This document shows, piece after piece, positions 52,427 through 63,941 of a stretch of DNA of 64,000 nucleotides (the first letter of the stretch is position 1; the number at the start of each line of letters is the position of its first letter). The notes under the pieces are model-generated. The model was not told where the DNA came from, made no database searches, and saw only the letters and a program-made list of their open reading frames with translations. The DNA comes from Clostridiales bacterium. GTDB lineage: Bacteria > Bacillota > Clostridia > Oscillospirales > Oscillospiraceae. The stretch lies in assembly GCA_029268065.1 (NCBI GenBank), contig JAJUHC010000002.1, forward strand, positions 98,675 through 162,674, read 5' to 3'. A program made the translations under genes and the position numbers.

Positions 52427-53620
52427 TCACTTCGCAGGAAAATAAACGTCCGCTGTATAGCCGGGCTTCAGAAGCCCCTCGGGATCCTGCGGCTTGACCT
52501 CGACCTTGATTATTCGCTTCCCGTCGTCCTCGACGGCGATGTTTGAGATTTGGGAAACCGTGCCCTGTATCGCAACGCCCTTGTCAAACTCCGGTACTAT
52601 TTTAACGGTTTCGCCGAGGCTGACGCTTTTTATGAACGCTTCTTCTACTTCCGCGCTTATTACGACGGAGGACGCGTCGATAAGCTGCAGCACGGAGGTT
52701 GGGGCGTTCTGGAGCCCCAGTCTCGTTCCTATCACAGGCCGGATGTTCTTTACTATACCGTCCTCCACGCAGGAAACGATCCTGTTATCCTTTATGTAGC
52801 TTTTTACGCTCCTGGACTTCATGTTGTCGAGGTCTATCCTCGAAACCGCCACGCCGCTGTTTTGCTTTGCAGTATTCGCGCTGTTCGCGTTTGTGACCTG
52901 ACTGAGCTGGGCCTGCTTGTACTTGAGCGAGACGCCGAGCTGGTCCAGTTCAGTCTGAAGGTCCCTCTTCAGCTTTTCTATGCTGTTGCTGATGTCCAAC
53001 ACCGACTTCTCCTTCTGATCGGCGAGCAGCCTGTACTTGTCAAGCGCGTCTCGCGAGATCGCTCCGGCCGAATAAAGCTGCTCATAGCTTTGCGCGTCCT
53101 GTCTTGCCTTTTCGGCATCCTTGACCGCCAAAGCCAGGGAGTCCTGAAGCATCTTCAGATTCACGTTCGTCCCGCCGCTCAGCTCATCCGTCTTTCTTTG
53201 CAGGTCCTTATTCAGCTGCGCTATATCCGCCTCAAGGGAGGCTATATCCTGAGTCGCGGTCTTAAGTCCCGCCTCGTTCGCGAAAAGCTGCTGCTGGAGC
53301 TTGTCAAGAGATGCCTTATACTCGGATATGTCGAGGGTCACAAGGCTCTGTCCAAGCTTTACACGGTCCCCTTCCTTTACGTCCAGGCTCGTGACTATTG
53401 ACGGAAAGTCGATGCTGATATCGTAAACCACGTTGTACTTTACCTCACCCCAGGCTACGATGTCCTTTGACTGCTCGGTCCTGAATTGAGTCGCCTGCGC
53501 CGCTTTTGCGGCCCTGTCCCTGATGGTTTTGACGCTCAGCACGGCGATAAGCGCCGCGACAACAATTAACAACGCTCCGAGAATGAACCATTTTTTCTTT
53601 GTTACCAGCACGTTTTTCAT
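52427..53620 (-). CDS. HlyD/MacA-like membrane fusion protein
   Basis: The 397-residue protein has one membrane helix (about 11-30), a biotinyl-lipoyl-like first half (VKEGDRVKLGQSLVTLDISEY), a long coiled coil (about 95-240) and a second half-motif with DGIVKNIRPVIGTRLG, then a beta-barrel ending LKPGYTADVYF. This is the MacA/HlyD layout of an adaptor linking the ABC permease to the TolC-like protein. ATG 53620 follows GGGGGC. Confidence 0.87.
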   Translation of the reverse strand: MKNVLVTKKKWFILGALLIVVAALIAVLSVKTIRDRAAKAAQATQFRTEQSKDIVAWGEVKYNVVYDISIDFPSIVTSLDVKEGDRVKLGQSLVTLDISEYKASLDKLQQQLFANEAGLKTATQDIASLEADIAQLNKDLQRKTDELSGGTNVNLKMLQDSLALAVKDAEKARQDAQSYEQLYSAGAISRDALDKYRLLADQKEKSVLDISNSIEKLKRDLQTELDQLGVSLKYKQAQLSQVTNANSANTAKQNSGVAVSRIDLDNMKSRSVKSYIKDNRIVSCVEDGIVKNIRPVIGTRLGLQNAPTSVLQLIDASSVVISAEVEEAFIKSVSLGETVKIVPEFDKGVAIQGTVSQISNIAVEDDGKRIIKVEVKPQDPEGLLKPGYTADVYFPAK

Positions 53621-53640
53621 TCAAATTGCCCCCGATTAAT

Positions 53641-55950
53641 CTATTCAACGCTTTTCAAAGCGTCAAGCATATCAAGATTTTTCATTTTCTTGGCCACAAA
53701 AACGTTTACGACAAGCGCAAAGGCCAGCGTAATGCACCCGGAAATCAGCACGTTTCCCAAAGTAATGCGTCCTATAAGATCCATTCTGTCGTCAAGCGTG
53801 CCCGCCACCACATCCAGAAGAGCCTTGCCGAGCGGCACCCCGAATACCATGCCGAGCAGGACCGAGATTATGTTCTCCGTAAGGACCAGCGCTCGGATTT
53901 CCCTCTGATAGAAGCCGAGCACCCTGAGAGTGGCAAGATCCCTTATGCGCTCCGTATAGTTAAGTATGCTGCTGTTGTAAAGCACCACAAAGGCCAGTAT
54001 GGCTCCCATAAGTATCATCATCGTCGCCGCTATGAGGACAACATTGGTAAGCGAGTCCATATTCGCAATCTGCACCTTGACATCAACGCTTTCCTTTACA
54101 GGATCGCTCTTTAAAAACTCCTCGTCCCTCTGCCCGTTCCATTTCAGAAGGACGGCGGATGGCGTAAAGGTCTCGCCGATAGCCTCGTAAAGCGTATCCT
54201 TCATAAACATGCCCTGGCTCGCGGGCATATGGAATATCCTGTCGACGGTTACGGAAACATAGCTGTTGTTCGAGCGTTTTATCTGTATGCTGTCCCCGAG
54301 CCTCAGCTTGAGCGTCTCGGCAAGTTTTCTTGTCACGGCGATCCCGCCGTCGCTGAGCTGCACGGGCCTTCCGGCTTCGTCCTTGAGCGCCACAAGGGGA
54401 CTGTAATCCGTGACGACCGTCATAGGCTTCATTACTCTTGTTCCGTCCGGGCATATTATCTCCATGCTGGTTTCCTTTATCTCCTGAACCACCGCGTCGA
54501 GCCGCATATTGTGAACCCAGCGGGAATCCGCTTTCCCGTCAAGTATTATCTTTTGCTCGTACAGGTATATGCCGCCGTAGACCTGCCGCGAAATACCCGA
54601 AATCATATTGTTAAGCCCGAAAGCCCCAACCACAAGCCCCGCGCAGCCCGTTATGCCGAGCACGCTCATGATAAGGCGCATCCTGTTTTTTACGGTGTTG
54701 CGCGCTATCAGCTTGCTGCTGAACCTCATGCGGTTCCATATGCCCGAAAAACGCTCGAGAAATATCCTTCCGCCCTCCTTCGGCGGCTTGTCACGCAGCA
54801 AAACCGCAGGGGTTTCGTTGAGAAGCCTGTAACAGGCATAAAACGATACTCCGCCTGTGCAGAGCAGGATCAAAATGAGGCTGAAAACGAAGTTTACATA
54901 ATTTATCGACAGCGCGTAATCCGAAAAGTTCAGGGTCAATCTTGGAACAAGTATCCCTCCGAAGAGCCTCGGCCCTATCAACAGGCCGGCGGCGGCGCCC
55001 AAAAGCCCTATATAGAGCCCGTAGGATGTATAGTGCCAGAGGATACTGTTTTTTGAATAACCGAGAGCCTTTAATACGCCTATTTCACCCCGCTGCTTTT
55101 CCACCAGCCTTATCATCGTGCTTTGCGTTATGAGAGCCGTGACCAGGAAGAAAATCAGGGGAAAAACAGCCGAGAGCGTTTTGAACTGCTGTATGAAGGC
55201 CCTTACGCTGTTCCCGCTGCTCGTGTCTTCTCTGGCCGTCATTCCTATAAGCTTGTCGCCTATCGCTCTGTCTATCTCAAGCTGCACCTGTCTCAGGTCC
55301 GCGCCCGGCAAAAGCTTGACGCATATCTGATTGTAGACATTGATGCCATAAGCGCCCTTTACGGCGTCTTCCCTGATAAAAATGAAGCCGAAGTTATAAT
55401 GGTTCGGCATGGCGCCCGCGCTGCCTTTTGAGAGATTTATCTGCTCGCTTGAATAGGCAAGCCCCTCAATGGTAAAGCTCATCCATTTATTGTTCAGCTT
55501 TATGGATATCCTGTCGCCCGTCTTAAGTCCGCGCTGCCTCGCGAAGTCGGCGTCCAGAACCGCCCCGCCGTTGCTCCTCAGCCGTCCTTCCTGCAGCATG
55601 GGCACGTCGAGCGTCCTTTGATCCGAAACCGTGTATACCTTCAGGACCGGCGCCCCCTCCAAATCGGCGTCCGCGTTTGCGGTAAAGCGTTTTTCGGCTC
55701 TTGCGACGCCGCTGATCCTGGAAACCGCCCTCATCTCCTTTTCGCTGGGGTTCGGAACCGTTATCCAGATATCCGAAAAGTTTGTCGCAAAGTACATCTG
55801 TTCAGATTTGACCTGGATGGTCTTCCATATGCAGTCAAGCCCCGTCACTATGCTTACCGCCAGCACGGCCATAACGAAGATCGAAATGAACTGGGCTTTA
55901 GATTTTCTCATGTCACGCAGGGCCTTTATGAGCAAGGTGTTCTTTACCAT
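53641..55950 (-). CDS. FtsX/MacB-like ABC permease, double FtsX domain
   Basis: The 769-residue protein has an N-terminal helix (MRKSKAQFISIFVMAVLAVSIVTG), a MacB-like extracytoplasmic domain, three helices (about 255-360), then a second such set (about 430-450 and 640-765) ending with KMKNLDMLDALKSVE. This two-times FtsX form is usual in ADOP-type exporters. It pairs with the ATPase encoded upstream. ATG 55950 follows AGAGGA; the frame is open 120 codons further upstream only because it overlaps the ATPase gene. Confidence 0.87.
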   Translation of the reverse strand: MVKNTLLIKALRDMRKSKAQFISIFVMAVLAVSIVTGLDCIWKTIQVKSEQMYFATNFSDIWITVPNPSEKEMRAVSRISGVARAEKRFTANADADLEGAPVLKVYTVSDQRTLDVPMLQEGRLRSNGGAVLDADFARQRGLKTGDRISIKLNNKWMSFTIEGLAYSSEQINLSKGSAGAMPNHYNFGFIFIREDAVKGAYGINVYNQICVKLLPGADLRQVQLEIDRAIGDKLIGMTAREDTSSGNSVRAFIQQFKTLSAVFPLIFFLVTALITQSTMIRLVEKQRGEIGVLKALGYSKNSILWHYTSYGLYIGLLGAAAGLLIGPRLFGGILVPRLTLNFSDYALSINYVNFVFSLILILLCTGGVSFYACYRLLNETPAVLLRDKPPKEGGRIFLERFSGIWNRMRFSSKLIARNTVKNRMRLIMSVLGITGCAGLVVGAFGLNNMISGISRQVYGGIYLYEQKIILDGKADSRWVHNMRLDAVVQEIKETSMEIICPDGTRVMKPMTVVTDYSPLVALKDEAGRPVQLSDGGIAVTRKLAETLKLRLGDSIQIKRSNNSYVSVTVDRIFHMPASQGMFMKDTLYEAIGETFTPSAVLLKWNGQRDEEFLKSDPVKESVDVKVQIANMDSLTNVVLIAATMMILMGAILAFVVLYNSSILNYTERIRDLATLRVLGFYQREIRALVLTENIISVLLGMVFGVPLGKALLDVVAGTLDDRMDLIGRITLGNVLISGCITLAFALVVNVFVAKKMKNLDMLDALKSVE

Positions 55951-56645
55951 CTGATTTCCTCTGCTTTTTTCGGGCTGGGGTTCCTCACTATCTCCTTTAT
56001 CTTCCCGTCCCTCATATGTATTACGTTTTCCGCCATCTCGGCTATTATCACGTTGTGAGTAACGATGATCACCGTTTTTCCAAGATCTCTCGCAACGTCC
56101 TGTATCAGCTTCAGCACCATGCTCCCCGTTTCGGAGTCGAGCGCACCGGTAGGCTCGTCGCAGAGCAGTATATGCGGATTTTTCGCGAGAGCCCTCGCAA
56201 TCGAAACCCTTTGCTGCTCTCCGCCTGAAAGCTGGCTCGGGAAATTCGACATTCTGTGTTCGAGCCCCACTTTTGTGATGACCTCCCGCGGGTCGAGAGG
56301 ACACCTGCAAATTTCCTGCGCGAGCTGCACGTTTTCCAGCACCGTCAGGTTCGGAACCAGATTATAGAACTGGAAAACGAAGCCTATCTTGTTCCTCCTG
56401 TACTCGGTCAGACCCTGCTGATTAAGCTTTGAAATCTCCTGACCGTCGACGACTATGCTGCCGCCGGTGGGAGAATCCATTCCTCCTATAAGATTCAGCA
56501 CCGTGGTCTTGCCGGCCCCGCTCTGCCCCAGCACTACGTTGAAGGTCCCTCTTTCAAGGGAGAAGCTGATGCCGTCCACGGCCTTTATCACGCTGTCGCC
56601 CACATGATATTCTCTTGTTATATCTTTGAAGGTAATAAAGCTCAT
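55944..56645 (-). CDS. LolD/MacB-type ABC transporter ATP-binding protein
   Basis: The 233-residue ATPase has Walker [10 protein letters not shown], signature [15 protein letters not shown] and Walker [13 protein letters not shown], all of the LolD/MacB/FtsE branch. It energises the FtsX-like permease by ATP-driven conformational change from the cytoplasm. ATG 56645 follows AGAGGA. First gene of the efflux operon, divergent from the TetR gene at 56860. Confidence 0.93.
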   Translation of the reverse strand: MSFITFKDITREYHVGDSVIKAVDGISFSLERGTFNVVLGQSGAGKTTVLNLIGGMDSPTGGSIVVDGQEISKLNQQGLTEYRRNKIGFVFQFYNLVPNLTVLENVQLAQEICRCPLDPREVITKVGLEHRMSNFPSQLSGGEQQRVSIARALAKNPHILLCDEPTGALDSETGSMVLKLIQDVARDLGKTVIIVTHNVIIAEMAENVIHMRDGKIKEIVRNPSPKKAEEIRW

Positions 56646-56859
56646 TGGAATCCTCTTCCGGCTCAGGGCGCACCCCCGTGCGGAGCATAAAATTACGCCT
56701 CTGCCTGATATTGACTTTTTAACGCATCAGTATCATACTAACATTGTGATAAATAATCAACAACCAGTTCGATAATTTTTGTCTGTTAACTAACGGATTT
56801 AATCCAAAGCGTTCGATATTTTTTCAAAACTTTACACTGATTTTTTAAGAGGGTTCGAA

Positions 56860-57432
56860 ATGAATAAGGAAAAAGAGGATCGCAGAGTAATTTACACAAA
56901 GATGTTCCTGAGGGAAAGCCTCCTTGAGCTTATGAAAAATAAGCCTATCGGAAAAATTACTCCCACCGAGCTTTGCCGTCACGCGAATATAAACCGGAAC
57001 ACCTTTTATTCGCATTACGACAGTCCGGAGGCTCTGCTCGGCAGCATTGAGGAAGAGCTCTACGAGCGGATAAAGCATTCGCTGGAGCAGACCCTGAAAA
57101 CAGGCAACATCCCCAAATTCCTGTCTGAGATATGCCAGGCCATATACATGAACGGAGACCTCTGCAAAACGATACTCTCGGATTACGGAGACAAGGCCTT
57201 TTTGAAACGAATCCTCGACCTCGCGCATGACAAAAGCATCTCGGCCTGGAAGGCGTCGGGAATCAGCGAGGACATGGAGCGTCTGGAACTGCTTTACGCG
57301 TTTTCCACCGCCGGGAGCATAGCCGTAATAGAGAAATGGATACAGGATGGCATGAAACTGAGTCCGGAGGAAATCGCGGTCTTTATCGGAAAAATGCTTC
57401 AAAACAGCGCCAGAAACCTTAAGTCAAAATAA
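56860..57432 (+). CDS. TetR family regulator of the efflux operon
   Basis: The 190-residue protein has the TetR helix-turn-helix (KITPTELCRHANINRNTFYSHYDSPEALLGSI, about 31-62) and a helical C-terminal domain ending in SARNLKSK-like. It is divergent to the ABC efflux genes with a 214-bp shared region, so it likely represses them. I could not find a clear palindrome there. ATG 56860 follows AGAGGG. Confidence 0.87.
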   Translation: MNKEKEDRRVIYTKMFLRESLLELMKNKPIGKITPTELCRHANINRNTFYSHYDSPEALLGSIEEELYERIKHSLEQTLKTGNIPKFLSEICQAIYMNGDLCKTILSDYGDKAFLKRILDLAHDKSISAWKASGISEDMERLELLYAFSTAGSIAVIEKWIQDGMKLSPEEIAVFIGKMLQNSARNLKSK

Positions 57433-57585
57433 TACGCTCGGAAACGCAGCTTCTCTGATGCTGCTTCAGTTGTCACTTCAGTCAAAAATAAGCTTTACGC
57501 AGCGGGTGCCGGCAGCGGCGCCCGCTATGCAATTTTATGCGCAGTATTGCTTCTGTTTTAATTCTATATTTTTTTAAAAATGCTA

Positions 57586-57613
57586 TTTACAAACTGAAAT
57601 AATATGCTATAAT
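57586..57613 (+). promoter_or_regulatory. Promoter of the perR-like gene
   Basis: TTTACA (57586-57591), 16 bases, TATAAT (57608-57613) with an extended -10 TG at 57605-57606. Confidence 0.75.
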
Positions 57614-57621
57614 AAAAACAG

Positions 57622-57636
57622 TAATAATTCTTATTA
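57622..57636. promoter_or_regulatory. Per-box-like operator
   Basis: TAATAATTCTTATTA is a 7-1-7 inverted repeat with one mismatch, resembling the PerR box TTATAATNATTATAA. It sits just after the expected transcription start and 18 bases before the ATG, as for an autoregulated repressor. Confidence 0.7.
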
Positions 57637-57653
57637 TTGTTTTAGGGGATTTT

Positions 57654-58037
57654 ATGAAAGATCGTAAACACAGCCGCAAGCGCGAGGCGATATTGGACGT
57701 TCTTCGCTCGACTAAAACGCATCCATCCGCCGAATGGGTCTACGCACAGCTCAAGCCCTCCTACCCTGACCTCAGTCTCGGAACCGTTTACAGGAACCTT
57801 TCGCTTTTTCGCGAGGACGGGCAGATTATATGCGTCGGCACTGTAAACGGTCAGGAGCGTTTCGACGCAAACACCAAGCCGCACGCCCACTTTATTTGCG
57901 ACCGCTGCGGCGAGGTCATCGATATGGAGGGCAGGCTTTGCTTCGATCCGGGTGACGCGGCCTCAGGCTTCTTTGCAGGCTCGATAGACTACTGTGAGGT
58001 CACCTTCCACGGCAAGTGCCTGAAATGTATGGAATAA
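57654..58037 (+). CDS. perR: Fur-family peroxide regulator (PerR-like)
   Basis: The 127-residue protein has a Fur-type winged helix ([32 protein letters not shown], about 23-54) and a C-terminal dimerisation part with [14 protein letters not shown], whose CxxC and a second CLKC pair form the structural zinc site. Asp/His residues typical of PerR metal sensing are present (HAHF, DMEG). It is followed by reverse rubrerythrin, the classic PerR target in Clostridia. ATG 57654. PerR, Fur and Zur cannot be fully told apart by eye; operator and context favour PerR. Confidence 0.85.
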   Translation: MKDRKHSRKREAILDVLRSTKTHPSAEWVYAQLKPSYPDLSLGTVYRNLSLFREDGQIICVGTVNGQERFDANTKPHAHFICDRCGEVIDMEGRLCFDPGDAASGFFAGSIDYCEVTFHGKCLKCME

Positions 58038-58083
58038 ACGGGTACCGTTTATCAATATGAAATTACTGTTTGGAGGAATAAAT

Positions 58084-58635
58084 ATGAAAAAATGGGTATG
58101 CACTGTATGCGGTTACGTTCACGAGGGGTCCTCGGCTCCCGAGGCCTGCCCCGTATGCAAGGCGAAGTCCGATAAGTTCAGAGAAGCATCGGCCGAGGCC
58201 GGCTACGCTTCCGAGCATGTAATCGGCGTCGGCGCAAGGGAAAAGATAGATCCGGAGGTTTACAAGGGACTACTTGACAATTTTAACGGCGAGTGCTGCG
58301 AGGTCGGAATGTACCTTGCCATGAGCCGCGCGGCGGATCGCGAGGGATATCCGGAAATCGCGGAGGCCTTTAAGCGCTACGCTCTTGAGGAGGCCGACCA
58401 CGCCGCCAGATTTGCCGAGCTTTTAGGCGAGGTAGTCACCGCAAGCACTAAAAAGAACCTCGAAATGAGGGCGGGTGCTGAAGCGGGTGCCTGCGGCGGC
58501 AAGTATGAGCTTGCGGTGCGCGCAAAGCAGCTGGGATACGACGCCATACACGACACGGTGCATGAGATGGCAAAGGACGAAGCCAGGCACGGGGCGGGCT
58601 TTACGGGTCTTCTTAAGCGCTATTTTGGGGCGTAA
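58084..58635 (+). CDS. Reverse rubrerythrin
   Basis: The 183-residue protein has an N-terminal rubredoxin domain ([10 protein letters not shown]...[11 protein letters not shown], residues 4-35) followed by a ferritin-like diiron domain with [26 protein letters not shown] and [10 protein letters not shown] glutamate/His ligands. Ordinary rubrerythrin has the reverse domain order. It reduces hydrogen peroxide and oxygen with rubredoxin-type electrons and is a main oxidative stress protein in Clostridium. ATG 58084 follows GGAGG; it is co-transcribed with perR, 46 bases downstream, and ends in a strong terminator. Confidence 0.93.
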   Translation: MKKWVCTVCGYVHEGSSAPEACPVCKAKSDKFREASAEAGYASEHVIGVGAREKIDPEVYKGLLDNFNGECCEVGMYLAMSRAADREGYPEIAEAFKRYALEEADHAARFAELLGEVVTASTKKNLEMRAGAEAGACGGKYELAVRAKQLGYDAIHDTVHEMAKDEARHGAGFTGLLKRYFGA

Positions 58636-58667
58636 TTCACTCAGGTTTCCATGCAAATACAATCTGA

Positions 58668-58704
58668 GGTTGGGGCGAGTTTTTATTCGCCCCAACCTTT
58701 TTAT
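58668..58704 (+). terminator. Terminator of the perR-rubrerythrin unit
   Basis: GGTTGGGGCGA and TCGCCCCAACC pair perfectly over 11 bases, followed by TTTTTAT. Confidence 0.9.
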
Positions 58705-59242
58705 CTTCTGAAATCCAAAAAAATGTCCTTCAAATGAAACCGTTGCACGCTTGTCCTTCAAAGCGGGACGCTGAAACGGATGATAATAACCGCCGCTTCA
58801 AAAGCTTTTCAGCTTTTTACTGTCGTTATTGCTTTTGATTGCAAGGCGTAAGCTCAGATGAACACGAAATAATCGTCGCCTTGTTTGTGAAAAAAACTGA
58901 ATATGTTCAGTTTCGCGGGTGTTCGTATGTGTTTTTTGATGCAAAACCGTGCTTGAAGGTTTTAAAAAGACCTTCTGCCAGTACAAATCATACGGCATCA
59001 CCAAGAATAAAAATATTTTATAAAAAAATGCAAGATAATAAAATACATCCTGCATGAAATATTATATTTTCTAATCAATTGGATATTTTTTTACCGGTTG
59101 GACGGAATGCCGTTTTCAAGTTTCGAGCTTTTAGGGTGGGGGGCTCCTTAAAGGGCTTCCTGCCTTTTTGGCAACTCATGTAATAATAAACTATATTTTT
59201 ATCTGAATTTATCCGATAATATGGTAGGTAAGGAGGTGCGCC
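58705..59242. other. Intergenic region before the V-ATPase operon
   Basis: The 538-bp region is AT-rich in its second half and lacks a supported gene; short overlapping frames on both strands have no ribosome binding sites. A possible sigma-A promoter is TTGGCA (59168-59173), 18 bases, TATATT (59192-59197), with 46 bases to the first gene. Confidence 0.45.
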
Positions 59243-59554
59243 ATGGTTTCTGCAACAGTGGACAAAATACTGAAGGCCGAAAAGCAGGCCGAGGAAAAAA
59301 TTGTTCTTGCGCGAAAAGATGCGGAGCAGATTATCGCGAAAGCGAGAGCCGAAGCCGAGGCCTTGAAGGAAAAAGCAAAGGCGGAAGCTTTGGAAAAGGC
59401 GGACGCAATCAGAGCCGGAAATAAGGCTGCTCTGGATAAAATCATTGAAAAAAACAACAAATTGTTCGACGAAAGCGTGTCTGAAATAAAAACCCTTTCG
59501 AAAGACAGAACTAAGCCCGCAGTAGATCTCGTTATTTCCAGGCTTATCTCATGA
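59243..59554 (+). CDS. ntpF: V-type ATPase peripheral stalk subunit (NtpF/subunit H-G)
   Basis: The 103-residue protein is almost one continuous helix, rich in Ala, Lys and Glu, with heptad-like EKQAEEKIVLARKDAEQIIAKA. It forms a coiled coil with subunit E in the peripheral stalk. As in Enterococcus hirae it is the first gene of the operon. ATG 59243 follows a strong AAGGAGGTG. Confidence 0.88.
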   Translation: MVSATVDKILKAEKQAEEKIVLARKDAEQIIAKARAEAEALKEKAKAEALEKADAIRAGNKAALDKIIEKNNKLFDESVSEIKTLSKDRTKPAVDLVISRLIS

Positions 59555-59591
59555 ATATGCGTTTTTGTTTATACGGGAGGTGACAGTATAT

Positions 59592-62046
<2,455 letters not shown>

Positions 62047-62056
62047 GGTGACTGAA

Positions 62057-62659
62057 ATGAGCGGTTTGGAAAAAATCATACAGAAAATCGAACAGGACTG
62101 CAAAGCAGAATGCGATGACATCATAGTCAAAGCCGAGTCCGAGGCAAAGGAAATATTGGATAAGGCCGCCCGTGAGGCCGAGCTGATAAGCAGCGAGATC
62201 AGGGACGCCGCCTTGAAGGAAAACGAAAAAGAGCTTGCTTTTGTGAACTCCAAGGCCGAGCTTGACCGCAAAAAGGGCATACTGGCAGTAAAAATCGACA
62301 TCGTAAACTCGGTTATAAAAACCGCTTTGAGCAAGCTGAAAGAGCTGCCCGACGAAGAATATTTCGCTAAGATCACTTCCCTTGTACTAAAGTACGCTCA
62401 AAAGGGCGTGGGTACGCTTTGCTTCTCAAAGCGCGATCTTGGTCGCCTTCCTGCGGGCTATGAGCTCTGCCTGAACGGAAAGCTCGGCGACGGCTTTTCT
62501 CTGAAGATCGCTTCCGAGCCCGTCGATATTGACGGCGGCTTTGTTCTGGTGTACGGCGACGTGGAGCAAAACTGCTCCTTCGACGCCCTGCTTGCCTCGT
62601 CGACGGACGAAATCAAAGACGAGCTCTACGGGCTGCTGTTCAAGAGGGGCGGAGTATGA
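62057..62659 (+). CDS. ntpE: V-type ATPase subunit E
   Basis: The 200-residue protein has a long N-terminal helix of the peripheral stalk (IIQKIEQDCKAECDDIIVKA) and a C-terminal globular part with DGGFVLVYGDVEQNCSFDALL. It pairs with NtpF. I chose ATG 62057 after AAGGTG; GTG 62048 is possible. It overlaps ntpC by four bases. Confidence 0.92.
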   Translation: MSGLEKIIQKIEQDCKAECDDIIVKAESEAKEILDKAAREAELISSEIRDAALKENEKELAFVNSKAELDRKKGILAVKIDIVNSVIKTALSKLKELPDEEYFAKITSLVLKYAQKGVGTLCFSKRDLGRLPAGYELCLNGKLGDGFSLKIASEPVDIDGGFVLVYGDVEQNCSFDALLASSTDEIKDELYGLLFKRGGV

Positions 62660-63621
62660 AGGATACAGCCTATACTTTTGCCGTATCCAGGCTGAGGGCT
62701 ATTGAAACGAGGCTCCTGAACAATTCGGATTTGGAGCAGCTAATTAGCGCCCCCGACTATGAGTCCGCCGTCGTTATCCTGCGTGAAAAGGGCTTCATAG
62801 GTGAGAGCGACGACATACAATATGCTCTCAAGGACCAGATCGAGGACACATGGAAGCTTTTGTGCGATATTTCGCCGGATACGGATATAATAGAATTCTT
62901 AGTCGTAAAAAACGATTTCCACAACCTGAAAGCGGCTCTCAAGGCCTTTGTCTCTCAGGATACGGCCGCGAACTATTACATGGCTCCCTCGGTGGTCCGA
63001 CCGGAGCTCGTCAGGGTTGCCGTTTTCAACAAGCGCTTTTGCGATCTTCCCGTTTTTCTCCAGAACGCCGCCGAAAAGACTTACGACGTTCTTGTGCGGA
63101 CCATGGACGGGCAGCTTGCGGATATCATGATCGACGCCTTTACGCTTGAGGATATGGCAAGACGTGCGGAGCTCTCCGGGAGCGACTATCTCCGGAAGCT
63201 TGCGGAGCTTTTCTCCGTCACCGCAAACATAAAGACGGCGTTCCGCGCGGCCAAGACCGGTAAAGACGAGCAGTTTTTGAAGACCGCCCTGTGCGAAACT
63301 AAAACCATGAACAAGGCGGGTCTTGTTCAGGCGGCGCGGAAGGGCCCGGAAGAGCTTTTGGGCTATCTCCTCGACACGAGCTACAAGGATGCCGCCGAAG
63401 CCATAAGGCTCTCCCCCTCGGCATTTGAGAAATGGTGCGACGACACTGTTATGGCGCATCTTAACAGCGCAAAATACAAAAGCTTCGGCGTGGAGCCGCT
63501 TATAGCATACTATATCGCGAAGGAGCGCGAGGTTAAGACCGTGCGCATCATTCTTTCGTGCAAGCATAACGGTTTCGGCGTCGAGGCCATAAAGGAAAGG
63601 GTGAGAAAGCTTTATGTATAA
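62656..63621 (+). CDS. ntpC: V-type ATPase subunit C
   Basis: The 321-residue all-helical protein (AC39/ d-type) starts YTFAVSRLRAIETRLLNNSDLEQLI and contains LVVKNDFHNLKAALKAFV and the late YYIAKEREVKTVRIILSCKHNG. It connects the rotor ring to the central shaft. It is translationally coupled to ntpE and ntpG by short overlaps. Confidence 0.92.
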   Translation: MKDTAYTFAVSRLRAIETRLLNNSDLEQLISAPDYESAVVILREKGFIGESDDIQYALKDQIEDTWKLLCDISPDTDIIEFLVVKNDFHNLKAALKAFVSQDTAANYYMAPSVVRPELVRVAVFNKRFCDLPVFLQNAAEKTYDVLVRTMDGQLADIMIDAFTLEDMARRAELSGSDYLRKLAELFSVTANIKTAFRAAKTGKDEQFLKTALCETKTMNKAGLVQAARKGPEELLGYLLDTSYKDAAEAIRLSPSAFEKWCDDTVMAHLNSAKYKSFGVEPLIAYYIAKEREVKTVRIILSCKHNGFGVEAIKERVRKLYV

Positions 63622-63925
63622 AGCGGCCGTGATGGGCGACAAGGACAGCATTTACGGCTTTGCCGCCCTTGGACTCGAGGTTTTCCCGGTAGCCGACTTT
63701 TCCGGAGCGGCAGCCATGCTGAAGAAGCTGGCGGACAACAGCTACGCCGTCATATACGTCACGGAAGCTCTCGCCGCAGCCATCCCGGACGAAATAGAAA
63801 AATACAAAAACAGGGTAATGCCGGCAATAATTCTTATACCGGGTATCACCGGCAATACAGGCGCCGGTCTTGCCAACGTAAGCAAAGCGGTAGAGAGAGC
63901 CGTCGGCTCAGATATATTGAATTAG
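63614..63925 (+). CDS. ntpG: V-type ATPase subunit F
   Basis: The 103-residue protein starts MYKAAVMGDKDSIYGFAALGLEVFPV, typical of subunit F (NtpG in E. hirae), and has a C-terminal helix. It sits on the central shaft. It overlaps ntpC by eight bases. Confidence 0.92.
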   Translation: MYKAAVMGDKDSIYGFAALGLEVFPVADFSGAAAMLKKLADNSYAVIYVTEALAAAIPDEIEKYKNRVMPAIILIPGITGNTGAGLANVSKAVERAVGSDILN

Positions 63926-63941
63926 GAATGAGGTGCAAAGT

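Noticed and set aside
55951..56310. 120-residue N-terminal extension of the FtsX-like permease
   Set aside because: It lies wholly inside the ATPase gene in another frame; ATG 55950 has a ribosome binding site and gives the usual membrane start.
58798..59057. Short frames on both strands before the V-ATPase operon (72 and 85 codons)
   Set aside because: They overlap each other, lack ribosome binding sites and have AT-driven composition; no domain is visible.
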